Source: Azolla pinnata (taxonomy: Eukaryota > Streptophyta > Polypodiopsida > Salviniales > Salviniaceae). Taken from it: a stretch of DNA of 20,683 nucleotides. This document shows, one piece after another, positions 12,601 through 20,654 of the stretch. The DNA lies in the NCBI GenBank assembly GCA_037176905.1, contig JBBBWG010032575.1, positions 1 to 20,683 of the forward strand, given 5' to 3'. A program made the translations under genes and the position numbers. Under the pieces are notes generated by a model. It saw only the letters and a program-made list of their open reading frames with translations. It was not told the DNA's origin and did no database searches. Position 1 is the stretch's first letter. The number at the start of each line of letters is the position of its first letter.

Positions 12601-15600
12601 CTTTAGAAGGGAATAACTGCAAATGCAGACCTGCACTTTGTCCAACATTACAGTTTTAAACTTTTTATTTTGTTTGTATTGTCATGTATACAGATACAGA
12701 TATGCCTCAGAAGTTTGCTGATCAGTTTCTTCCATTTTCCATCAATCAAAATATTTCATGGAAAAAAGCAAACACAACTATATTGCGCATGCCCTTGGCT
12801 ATAAACACTTCTTCAGAAGACTCGAAAACAATTGTCAGAAGTCTGTCAAGTGAAGTTGCTGTCGAGAATATGCTCAAGAACTTCATAAAGCATGCATCCA
12901 CAGCACTATTGTTCTTAAATTCAGTTGAAGCTGTAAGATATTGTTTCTCTTTGTCCTCATTATGCAAAAGGATTTTGCTTTGTTTTTTGTTGAGGACGCT
13001 TGAATGGTAGATTGTTCTTTAATGGTCATTCTATGAAGCTCACATTTTTTTACCTTCTCAAGGGATGTTGAGTAATAGCTAACAAGGCAGTGGTATTTCT
13101 GTATTATTCCATGGAAAACAACATATCGTTCTTTTATTTCACTCCTTGATGACAGATATAGTGATGGACGTAAAATTGCTGTAGTGTTCTGTTACAATAT
13201 AGTGTCCTTTTATTTCACTAAGCTGCCCATGTTGCAAATCTTAAATTCAGAAGTTCCATTTCATCTATGTTTAGAGTTAAGTGCGCTTAGTTAACATTTT
13301 AGAGATTATAACATTTGTGCTTATGCAGGTGAATTTATTGACATGGGAAGCTGGTGAAGAGAAATCAAGGGAGTATTTCTCGGTTAAAGTTGACCCAGCA
13401 TCTGCTGTTTTGCGTAACCCTTTTCAAGGGAAGAGCTCAAGGAAGTTTCAGCTTTCAACAATTTTCAATGGTTCAACTACTATGACCAAGATGAACATCA
13501 TTGATGTTTTTATTAATGAAGGGGGTAATTGCACAATGGATAAATGGGCCGTCGTCTTGAGCTTTGGTTGTGGCCAAACAAAGAATATTGCTCTTGATAG
13601 GTAATTTCTTCTCTCTAAACATTGAAGCAAGGTCATCAACTTTCCGTTCAATATTTTAATAAGCAACCCATGTACTAGTATTATTCTTTTTCTCTGCCTA
13701 TGGATAGTGGACTACATTTACATGCATCCAATAAGTAAGACCTTTGAGATATATTAATGTGACCACTTAAACTATATGATATTAGAAACAGCGATTGGCA
13801 CAGATTGTGAGGCAGACATCAGAAAGTATTGTGTATTTCTGGAGATGTAGAGCCTTCTCATTAGATCTGCAAGGAAGGTACTTGATTATCATGTGACACA
13901 GGTGATTGCAGACATACAACTGATTATTCTCTTATTAGTTAAATCAGGCTGTAAAATACTACTAGTCACAGGCTGAAAAGTAATACTTGTTACTAAGAGG
14001 TTAAATGATAAAAGAATGGAGAGAAAACGAGATAGATTCTCCCATACATCCATGAGGAACTCCAGGAAAGCATCCGTGGCATCTAATGGCAAGAATCAGC
14101 TTGAACTTCCCTGGGCTTTAGACCTTCTCCCTGAAAAAGTACATTGAAGCAACATTTAGAACAGAGGTAGGAACATTTGCACTGACCTGCAGAGTTTTAG
14201 GAATGAGACCAGTCAAGTCGTGGAGAGCTGTGAGATTTGGTATGGGCAATCTTGAAGATCGAGGCAAGGGACTATCAGGGACATTCAGTTTTTTTGAGCC
14301 GTAGCTTTTACCTCCTGCAGTTTGACTCTGCTGATTACATGGACAGATTGTTGGCATCAATCCGATGCATGAGGAGTATTTTTCTGGTTTTTCTAGCATA
14401 GCAATCTGTATTTTAACCAGATGAAGCAGCTCAAAACATGCAGAAGGTGTACTCCATAAAATCTTGCTTCCTTGGGCTCAGCAAAATATTTTTGGCCACC
14501 GGAGGATATTGATGGTCTCATAAGGGTTGTTTAACAGCCAAACGAGAATATGGCCTCCAAAGTAACCTAGACTGTGGGTTGTTCTGCTACAAGTTCTTGT
14601 CTCCGACATCTAAATTGGGAACATGAAATGGAGATTGTCTGAGGACTTTAACACAGGTTAATGGGAACATGTAATGAGCCATGCAAAGATGAAGAAAAGC
14701 GGAGGGGAGAATTGCTTGACCTTTGTTTGTGGACAGGGAGATTGCATCAATTACCCGAAACTTCCACTACGTTTGGACAAGAAACATGGAAGTAAGTTTG
14801 GATAATGCTTCAGGTCCCAAAGAACTGGCAGCTAGTTGGCAACTTTGGACCTATGACCAGCCCCCAACTTGTCCGATTGAGTTGGGAGTTGGGACCTTGG
14901 ACAGTTCCAGTGGATCAGTTCACACAATCATTATTTAGCGTACACAACGATCCCCTTCTTCAATTATAATGTGAAATTGAGACTTTTCATAACAATGACT
15001 TGGTAGTGGTCCCTCTCAGCGAAGTAGAGAAACAATCTTATTGGTGTTCTTGCCGCTGTTCTTGAAGAACATTTGGAGAAGATGACAAGCAAGAAGACTA
15101 CCTTGTTGAAATGGCTATCATCACACAAAGCATTTGAAATGGGTGAATGGGGAAGAGAAACATGTCATCCTATGATTTATGTGAGATTTAATAAACTGCG
15201 TGGACTATACTCTACGTCCAACAGACAATTAGTGCCAGATTATCATGACGTTTATAGCCTGATATAAGTAATTAGGGCAAAGTCAGCTGTGTCCCTGAAG
15301 TCATCAATCAGTGTCCACGGTGTCATAGTGTTTATGACCATAGCTTGTAGATAAGAATATCTATATTATATTTGTGGAATAGGGCTCTGTATCAAAGCCT
15401 GACTGGTGAACTGCGACACGACCATGCTACTCTAATAATCTACCCTTATTTATTCTGAATCAAACCGCAGCGATACCAGCTTTTTTTTTTGCCATGGTAA
15501 ATTAGACTGAAATATTATTTATAGTTTGCTGTGGATTTTTTGCAGGAAATTTTTGTCCTACAATCTGAACCCTATTGGTGGCATAGCAGCCCATGTATCA

Positions 15601-18600
15601 CGTAATGGCTCCATCGCTTCGTCCCTTGTTGAGAGCAATATTTTGTGCCCATTACCATTGTTCTTCAGCTCTAAGCTTCCAGTTTCAATATTAGGCTGCT
15701 TCATTGTATCTAATGAAGGTTTCCGTCACTTGTTTCCAAGCTCTCCAGTGAATAATTTAATTATACAAGGATCTACTATGGGCCAAGAAACAAAAGTTGC
15801 ACCACATTTCATATGGAATCAGGAGTTGATGTCTTGTGTGAGGGAATCGTATATATATCTTCTATCTGAAACTATGTTTGCACGACTGGATTCTGCCTCC
15901 AAGAGTACTCAGGCAGTCAATTCTGCAATACCTAAAGGAACATGGAAAATGCTCTCCGATCAAATTTACTCTCTTTGGCCTGTCTCAGGGAAATTGGTGC
16001 AAACTTCAGTTGAAGAGTCGAAGCCTGCTGCTTCCGACAGAGAATGGCTAGTGGAGCTGTTAATCAAACCAATGTTTGTGAGACTTGCAGAACTTCCCCT
16101 GTGGAAAATACATGGGGGGTCGCTTGCTAAGGCAACGGAAGGGATGTTTCTTTCAAGTCCAAAATTAGGAGAAAGGAACCATTACCCACCAGATACAGTT
16201 TGTGACTTTCTTAAACAGCATTATAAAGTGTTTTCTGTTCCTTCTGAGCTTGTGAAAGAGCTAGAAGATGCTGGAGTTAGCATTAAAGTAATTACACCAT
16301 CAATGGTTAGATACCTTCTATGTAAATCAGTGGGGGCGCCCAAAATTACTGCAGTGGAAAGATACGTTGAGCTGCTTGAATATAGTTGCTCAGACTATGA
16401 AAGTATAATTAATACAGGTTCGAATGTAGATGATACTTCTACAACTGTGTCTTCCATGACACATGAACAAGATGCTGCTGGAAGTTCTAGTGTGCATATT
16501 CATCCCAGGAGAGAACTGCAATCATCAAGGGACAAAATGTCTATTGGGTATTCAGCTGCTACAGGGGATGCATTGGATGTTGTGACTAACATTGGAAGAA
16601 CGCTTGTGCAGTTTGGAAAGGGAGTTGTAGCAGATCTAGACATTGATGCAGGTTGGATGAGTACAGAGTCCGGGTCGAGTTCATCTGGAAGAAGCGCTGG
16701 GACTATGAACTTGGAAAGATGGATACTCGAAGTTAAAGGACTGCCATGTCCAACTGGCGCAGGTGATTTTGCTAAATTAGGCAGGACAGAATTGTGGATT
16801 GGAAGCAGTGAACAACAAAAGCTTTTGATGCCTTTAGCAGCACGGTTTATTCACACCGCCTGTTTAGATAGACCCATTCTTTCTCAAACATTCAATGATC
16901 GTTCTGTGCAGCAAGCACTGCAAATAAAGCCATTCACAGCATATATTTTATCTCAAAACCTCTCACTTGTTCTGCCTAAGCAGTGGCTCAACAGAGTAAC
17001 TTCAGCTCCTTGGGTGTCATGGAACCTTCCTGAATCAAGAAATATGGAATTTGAGTGGCTGAGGATGTTTTGGAGGAACGTGCAAGTGTCAGAGGAAAAT
17101 CTATCTTTCTTCATGCAGTGGCCTTTAGTTCCTGCGATTGGTGATTCACCAGTTCTAGTGAAAGTACAGTTTCGCGATCTAATTTTTTTTCCTCCTGGCT
17201 CGGCACAGATAACAAATGAGATTGAAGAGAACAGTGAGGCAGAGATTATTGAGAATAGCTCGTATAATGAAGATGATCTTGATGGTATGCTCAATAGTCA
17301 TCGCAAGGATTTCGAAAATATACAAAAACATTACCCATGGTTGTTTTCATTTCTACATCTGTGCCATGTTCCTGTCTTCGATCAGAGGTTTCTGGACTGT
17401 GAAGTGGTCAAATGTTGTCTTCCTGCAAGAGGAGAGACCCTTGGGCAGCTAATTAGGTCAAAGTTGTTGAGAGCACAACAGTGTGGGCATGCCATTGCAC
17501 CAGGAATGAGCTTCAGTCCCTCAGATAGCGATGCTTTATTTTCACTTTTTGCAATGGAGTTCCATTCAAATTCATCACTGGGTGCTGTGTGCAGTATTGC
17601 AGAACTCGCACTTATGAGATCTCTACCCATATACAAGACAACTTTGGGGTCATACACCTCCATTGGTTCATCGTCACATTATATTGCAATGCCAGAAGCC
17701 TTTTACCAGCCTAAGGCTGCTAATTGTCTGATGTTTTTTCCACCTCAAATGGGTGGCACTTTCTACAAAGTTCTTGGAATTCCAGAGTTATCAAATACAG
17801 AGATACTCCTGCAATTTTGCCTCCCTTCTTTTAGTAATCTATCTGTACATGATCAGGAACAAATATTGCTGCATATATACTCAAATTGGGAGTCTTTACA
17901 GAATGATGAGCATGTCATATCAGCCTTGGCAATCACAAAATTTGTAACAAGTCAGAATGGCATGCCAAACACATTTTTCCTTTCCCGAGAGCTTCTAGAC
18001 CCAAATGTGCTAATTTTCAGAAACGTTTACAGGAATAAACTGTTCAAATTTCCATCGGAGGGATTCACTACCGGTAAATGGCTTGACATACTCAGACGAA
18101 CAGGATTACAATGCACATTGGATGCCAGGGTTCTATTAGAACTTGCAAAGGAAGTCGAAGAGATGGGGAGAGAAACAATGACACGTAGGAATGCATCTGA
18201 AACCTCACGTGCTGAGGTACAAGTTCCAGAGGATGTGTTCCACACTGCTTCCAGTGTTGTTGAAGCTATCCTGGCAAACTTTGCATCAATTTATGGAAGC
18301 AGTTTTTTTCAACCTTTGAGTGAAATTGCTTTTGTCCCTGCTGAAATGGGACTTCCTATTGCAAGTGGAAGTGCTCGGCGAAAAGTACTTGCCTCTTACA
18401 AGGAGCTAGTCCTGATGAAGGACTGGCCTCTAGCATGGACCTGCGCTCCTATACTTACTAATAACAGCTTAGTGCCTCCTGAATTTTCATGGCGTTTGTT
18501 ACATTTGCAGAGTCCTCCTCAAATTCAAACCGTTCTTAGGCATCTTGGGGTAATTATGCTTAGAATTTATTCCTTTTTACAGAAACTGTGTTTAAGAAAT

Positions 18601-20654
18601 GTATTTAATGAGTGTTCTGATGTAGATTGTAGCACAAGATGATGGGGAGGACATCCTGGCAAGATGGCCGTCTGCCCATGGTGTGGTTACAGTTGAGGAT
18701 GCTTTCTTGGAAGTGCTTAGGTACTTGGACAGGAACTGGGGAAATGTCTCCAGCTCTGGTTAGTTGTCTCTTCTATCTTTTAAATACAAAAACTAGAGAT
18801 ACGATAAAAAATTGCCTGTGCACATAGAAGTAATGCTAGCCGATTGTAAATTCTAGTATGTAATGAGCTTTTGAAATGGATTTCAGACAAGAATACTCTT
18901 CAGAAGATTTCCTTCATTCCTGTCTCCAATGGTACACGCCTCTGCTCTGCAAAAAGAATTTTCGTGCGGCTTGAAATGAACCTTGCTCCTTTCGCCTTTC
19001 AGCTTCCAAGTTCTTATCTTCCTTTTGTTCAGCTTCTCACTGACCTTGGGATGCAAGAGTCACCAACACCGTTAAGAATGCAAAGCCTGCTGTCTGAGAT
19101 GCAAAATGCCTGTGGATTCCAACGTCTTAATCCAAATGAGCTGCGTGCGGTGCTCAAAATCTTGGACTTTCTGTGTGAGAGCAGTATAAGCAAGCAGCCC
19201 AATAAACTGGCAGAAACTGCAATCGTTCCTGATGATATGGGGAGACTAGTGCATGCACAAGTTTGTGTGTATGTAGATGGAGCTGGAAGTCATATGGTGG
19301 AGAAGATTAACACTTCAAGGTTGAGGTTTGTCCATCCTCTTCTAAAAGAGGAAAATTGCATCTTGCTTGGAATAAGAAAGCTTTCTGATGTTGTTAATGA
19401 GGTAACGGTTTACATAATTTTGCAAATACCAGGATTTTTTTCATTCTCTGTGTAGCCTTACTGTGGTTGATTCTCTGGTGTTGCAGGTTCTTAATGATGC
19501 TTTTCCTTTGGAATACACCAACAGTTTTGGTAGTTTAACCAAAGATGCGATTGCAGAAAGGCTACGGAGTAGCTCATTCCAGCTTGCTACCTGGGTTTTA
19601 GTCCAAGATTTTTCACATGAAATGCCTCATTTCAAAGGATGGACAAGATTAGAGGTAGAGGCAGAACTTCGTTTAGCAGCTGATCAGTTACAATGTGTTC
19701 AGCGTATTTACACTAGGTTTATCACGATGGAAGGAAACGTGGACATCACTAAAAGGAGTATTGGAAATGATGGGAACAGGGTTTATGAATATATTGATAA
19801 GAACTCCAGAAGAATATTGTTGGCAGAGCCTCCCGATCATGTATCTGGGTTGGGCATATTGTCTGTTATGGTAAGCAAGATCCTCAAGAGCCCTGTGTGC
19901 CTTCCAATTGCTTGTTTATTTGGTGGACCGATTGGTTCTGAAGGCGATGAAGTCAAAAGATTGCGGATACGAGCTACATACCATCAAATTCACGGAGGTA
20001 GACATAGCAATACACAAGGTATAGTACCTGGGAATGAGCTTTCAACAGTTGACTCTTCACTAGTTCAAGTCCATCCTTTGAGGCCGTATTATGCTGAGGA
20101 GATTGTAGCCTGGTGTGAGGATTATTCACCTGGCGCTAAGATGAGATATGGTATAGTTATGGAGGATGTCCGTGCTCCCTCAGGACAAGCGTTGTATTAT
20201 ATCCAAGTAGAGACTGGTCCCGGACAGGTTCAACATCTTCTATCATCAAACGTCTTCGCCTTCAAAAATATAATATTTGGGAAAGAACCGCATTCCTCTC
20301 GAGCAAACATGTCTTTGTCGTCATCACAACCTGAACATTCTTCTCTTGATGGGCAATCCTCAGATGGCTCGCAGACGGAAAGCATAGTATGCGATACATA
20401 ATCTAGCTCGTAGTAGCCATTTTTCTTAAAGGTTTGCTTTCTCTCTCTGCGTGACTGATTGGGTTCATTTGTAGGATGGAAGCGTAAAAAGTATCTCGAA
20501 GAATGTACATGCAGCAGCTGTGGTCCATGCGGTGAATGATATGATGGCATCTGTCGGACTTCCTTTGGGATTTGATCAACAAGCTCTTCTTAATAGAGCA
20601 CTTGTACTCCAGGAGGATTTGACAGCTCTACAGCTGGCTCTGTCTCTAGAAAAG
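337..20654 (+). CDS. Giant sacsin-like protein gene, 12 visible coding exons, 3' end beyond window
   Basis: Spliced gene: join 337-683, 1103-1853, 3531-9433, 10006-11516, 11587-11874, 12694-12932, 13329-13600, 15546-18549, 18626-18758, 18887-19401, 19487-20386, 20475-20654. The sum is 14,043 nt = 4,681 codons with every splice phase matching and all eleven complete introns GT-AG. The start at 337 lies in a strong context (gccATGGCG). Seen: three long internal repeats of about 1,370-1,395 residues, each opening with an HSP90/GHKL-type ATPase-like module. N-box positions are E41/N45/D48 in repeat 1 and E1411/N1415/D1418 in repeat 2; the N-box is degenerate at D2805 in repeat 3. A glycine-rich GRFGxGFNSVYH motif follows in repeats 1 and 2. 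Family knowledge: this is the sacsin repeat architecture; animal sacsin is a cytosolic co-chaperone-like protein, and plant homologues end in a C3HC4 RING finger. That RING is not in the window, so the gene is 3'-partial. No signal peptide or membrane segment is evident. No frameshift or premature stop was found, so it looks functional. Family assignment is firm; biochemical activity in plants is inference. Confidence 0.95.
684..1102 (+). other. Intron 1 (419 bp)
   Basis: GT-AG intron that splits the glycine-rich ATPase motif between GRFG and VGFNS, phase 2. It is T-rich with a pyrimidine-rich 3' end. I see no gene or repeat in it. Confidence 0.93.
1103..1853 (+). CDS. Exon 2: rest of repeat 1 ATPase-like domain
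   Basis: Residues 116-366. The acceptor is ttttctag|CGTCGG at 1101-1102 and the donor gag|gtataa at 1854, phase 0. It carries GVGFNSVYHLSDFPSFVSG, FDPHCKFLPNVSAVNPGKRI, KDQFQPYCVFGCDM and DGTIFRLPLRT, and ends with HLLPWAAVAAKISENNTE. Each of these blocks has a clear counterpart in repeat 2 (for example KDQFQPYCVFGCDM against PDQFYPYLLFGCDL). It forms the C-terminal half of the HSP90-like module and the start of the next subdomain. Confidence 0.94.
1854..3530 (+). other. Intron 2 (1,677 bp)
   Basis: GT-AG, phase 0, AT-rich with many stops in all frames. It holds a duplicated 43-bp unit (2641-2751), a 14-bp perfect palindrome TTTGATTAATCAAA at 2277-2290, and short inverted repeats (GCTCTT-cc-AAGAGC at 2222-2235). 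No coding segment or recognisable transposon was found. Confidence 0.9.
2641..2751 (+). repeat. Duplicated 43-bp unit inside intron 2
   Basis: Copies at 2641-2683 and 2709-2751 (start TACAAATRCAGCATTTTCAA) differ at four of 43 positions. The 25 bp between them repeats the unit's middle part (TTTCAAGTCATTCCATT), so the array is two full copies plus a partial one. It looks like a local tandem duplication. Confidence 0.85.
3531..9433 (+). CDS. Exon 3 (5.9 kb): body of repeat 1 and most of repeat 2
   Basis: Residues 367-2333 plus two bases of codon 2334, uninterrupted. The acceptor is tatttag|GTCAAAG and the donor aagc|gtatgc at 9434. Translation begins VKESDFTSGRAFCFLPLPVK in phase with exon 2; a GTG further in (3585) is not a start. 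Repeat 1 continues through LPVHVNGFFEISSNRRDIW (about residue 390), ALIPLSNGRFGVF, PTPNGGVQAPKNLYDPR (about 949-965) and WCPVL...GLPWP to about 1365. Repeat 2 opens near residue 1383 with the helix EALTTRLKHIVDMYADG. It has the N-box CELLQNSDDAGAS (E1411, N1415, D1418), GPALYCYNNSVF and VGRFGLGFNSVYHFTD (from 1482), then FCFLPLPVKTGLPVHVNG (from 1756), about 1,378 residues after its repeat 1 copy. Both ATPase-like modules look intact, apart from NN in the YNNA/YNNS block. Exon length and conservation on both sides of the borders make this call secure. Confidence 0.96.
9434..10005 (+). other. Intron 3 (572 bp) with in-frame read-through and AATAAA
   Basis: GT-AG, phase 2, located where repeat 1 has an uninterrupted APKNLYDPR. 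Read-through from exon 3 stays open for about 25 codons to TAG at 9510-9512, and AATAAA follows at 9526-9531. The rest is AT-rich with no gene. Antisense open frames here are not convincing. Confidence 0.9.
10006..11516 (+). CDS. Exon 4: end of repeat 2 and start of repeat 3
   Basis: Residues 2334-2837 plus one base of codon 2838. The acceptor is ctggcag|TTTGTATG and the donor ttag|gtgagt at 11517, phase 1. Splicing from exon 3 gives APKA-LYDPRVHELHSL, matching APKN-LYDPRIEEFESL of repeat 1, which proves the junction. It contains the repeat 2 copies of ISWCPALLDAPIRELPWP and ATMRILDGDF, then LWVGDGFVLP and YNDAPWLARS. Repeat 3 begins around residue 2790 (LTSDAISNIIANYGEGES). Its N-box equivalent is DVLEIADKCKA (from 2805), which lacks the Asn and the Asp pair of repeats 1 and 2. 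Confidence 0.94.
11517..11586 (+). other. Intron 4 (70 bp)
   Basis: Minimal-size GT-AG intron, phase 1, gtgagt...acgtag. It interrupts repeat 3 just before the QGAALT block. Confidence 0.9.
11587..11874 (+). CDS. Exon 5: degenerate ATPase-like core of repeat 3
   Basis: Residues 2838-2934. The acceptor is acacgtag|GTCAATT and the donor aaag|gtaata at 11875, phase 1. It reads GQFQGAALTVVLEGTELS, which aligns with the QGPALLAYNNARFS block of repeat 1, then YGGGLLSCYSVSDVLFLVSS, which aligns with GRFGVGFNSVYHLSDFPSFVSG, and CLYLFDPSGEIL. The hydrophobic pattern is kept but the nucleotide-contact signature is not, so this copy probably does not bind ATP. Confidence 0.9.
11875..12693 (+). other. 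Intron 5 (819 bp)
   Basis: GT-AG, phase 1, AT-rich, stops in all frames. No gene or clear repeat seen. It ends in a double acceptor (AG at 12692-12693 and 12698-12699), both in frame. Confidence 0.88.
12694..12932 (+). CDS. Exon 6: repeat 3, continued
   Basis: Residues 2934-3013, phase 1 in and phase 0 out. The acceptor is tgtatacag|ATACAG and the donor gct|gtaaga at 12933. It contains KFADQFLPFSINQ (compare YKDQFQPYCVFGC in repeat 1), TTILRMPLAI (compare GTIFRLPLRT) and HASTALLFLNSVEA (compare SSLCMLFLKNMEV). A second in-frame AG lies six bases downstream (12698-12699). Its use would drop two residues; I chose the first because it keeps the Thr-Asp before the next conserved block. Confidence 0.87.
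12933..13328 (+). other. Intron 6 (396 bp)
   Basis: GT-AG, phase 0, T-rich. A CTTTTATTTCACT motif occurs twice, near 13131 and 13207; otherwise nothing recognisable. Confidence 0.88.
13329..13600 (+). CDS. Exon 7: repeat 3, continued
   Basis: Residues 3014-3103 plus two bases of codon 3104. The acceptor is ttatgcag|GTGAAT and the donor gatag|gtaatt at 13601, phase 2. It reads VNLLTWEAGEEKSREYFSVK, then PFQGKSSRKFQLSTIF and DKWAVVLSFGCGQTKNIALD. It joins FLNSVEA of exon 6 to give a block parallel to FLKNMEVIRVYDWKSG of repeat 1. Borders are set by phase and by continuity of the repeat alignment. Confidence 0.88.
13601..15545 (+). other. Intron 7 (1,945 bp), largest intron, unidentified content
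   Basis: GT-AG, phase 2. From about 13,870 to 15,300 it looks less T-rich than the other introns and contains short open stretches on both strands (a 93-codon frame on the minus strand at 14118-14399; 71- and 64-codon frames on the plus strand at 14723-14938 and 15073-15267). None resembles a family I know. I saw no terminal repeats or target-site duplication, so a decayed insertion is possible but unproven. Confidence 0.88.
15546..18549 (+). CDS. Exon 8 (3.0 kb): body of repeat 3 with low-complexity linkers
   Basis: Residues 3104-4105. The acceptor is tttttgcag|GAAATT and the donor ttggg|gtaatt at 18550, phase 0. The joined sequence reads ALDRRKFLSYNLNPIGGIAA, the repeat 3 copy of the HLLPWAAVAAKI block. 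Later come ILCPLPLFFSSKLPVSILG (parallel to FCFLPLPVKTNLPVHVNG), a Ser/Thr/His-rich linker near residues 3393-3490 (containing TGDALDVVTNIGRTLVQFGK), WILEVKGLPCPTGAGDF, and an acidic stretch EIEENSEAEIIENSSYNEDD near 3662. Near the end come FFQPLSEIAFVPAE and SLVPPEFSWRLLHLQSPPQI. The linkers are insertions relative to repeats 1 and 2 and look disordered. Confidence 0.95.
18550..18625 (+). other. Intron 8 (76 bp)
   Basis: GT-AG, phase 0, T-rich and short. Read-through is in frame with exon 8 until tag at 18623-18625, which overlaps the acceptor AG. Confidence 0.88.
18626..18758 (+). CDS. Exon 9: short exon near end of repeat 3
   Basis: Residues 4106-4149 plus one base of codon 4150. The acceptor is ctgatgtag|ATTGTA at 18624-18625 and the donor ctctg|gttagt at 18759. 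It reads IVAQDDGEDILARWPSAHG, then VEDAFLEVLRYLDRNWGNVS. A second AG seven bases later (18631-18632) would break the frame, so the first is used. The splice gives LRHLG-IVAQDDGEDILARWP, matching as I recall the corresponding stretch of plant sacsin homologues. Confidence 0.88.
18759..18886 (+). other. Intron 9 (128 bp)
   Basis: GT-AG, phase 1, donor gttagt. In-frame stop immediately after the donor. Nothing else seen. Confidence 0.9.
18887..19401 (+). CDS. Exon 10: end of repeat 3
   Basis: Residues 4150-4321. The acceptor is gatttcag|ACAAGA and the donor gag|gtaacg at 19402, phase 0. It contains KNTLQKISFIPVSNGTRL (the recurring 'FIPV-NG' motif of sacsin repeats; compare LDFVPTPNGGVQAP), FAFQLPSSYLPFVQLLTDLG and HPLLKEENCILLGIRKLSD. 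The Met codon at 18871 upstream of the acceptor is intronic. Confidence 0.92.
19402..19486 (+). other. Intron 10 (85 bp)
   Basis: GT-AG, phase 0, gtaacg...ttgcag, T-rich. Confidence 0.9.
19487..20386 (+). CDS. Exon 11: plant-type C-terminal region
   Basis: Residues 4322-4621. The acceptor is gtgttgcag|GTTCTT and the donor agcata|gtatgc at 20387, phase 0. It reads VLNDAFPLEYTNSFGSLTKD, FQLATWVLVQDFSHEM, LAADQLQCVQRIYTRF, then LGILSVMVSKILKSPVCLPI. Next is a module VHPLRPYYAEEIVAWCEDY and MRYGIVMEDVRAPSGQALYY, which I recognise as conserved in plant sacsin homologues just before the helical linker to the RING. It ends in a Ser-rich tail (SLSSSQPEHSSLDGQSSDGS). The function of this region is not known to me. 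Confidence 0.92.
20387..20474 (+). other. Intron 11 (88 bp)
   Basis: GT-AG, phase 0, with the donor gtatgc that is also used at exon 3. It contains a CT-rich run (ctttctctctctgc). Confidence 0.88.
20475..20654 (+). CDS. Exon 12: helical segment before the expected RING finger
   Basis: Residues 4622-4681. The acceptor is tttgtag|GATGGA at 20473-20474 and the donor aaaag|gttggt at 20655, phase 0. It reads HAAAVVHAVNDMMASVGLPL, then QALLNRALVLQEDLTALQLA. The pattern is amphipathic and helical, probably a coiled coil. In plant sacsin homologues this helix leads directly into a C-terminal C3HC4 RING. No zinc-ligand Cys/His cluster is present here, so that domain, if conserved, is in exon(s) past the right edge. 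Confidence 0.85.

Noticed and set aside
14118..14399. 93-codon minus-strand frame in intron 7 as a nested gene
   Set aside because: No known domain, no visible splice-consistent partners, stops soon on both sides; kept only as a weak observation.
18631..18632. Alternative acceptor for exon 9
   Set aside because: Its use would shift the frame and lose GEDILARWP continuity.
15526..18642. Separate 1,038-codon gene
   Set aside because: Phase and motif continuity with exon 7 (ALDR-RKFLSYNL) show it is exon 8; both ends run into intron.
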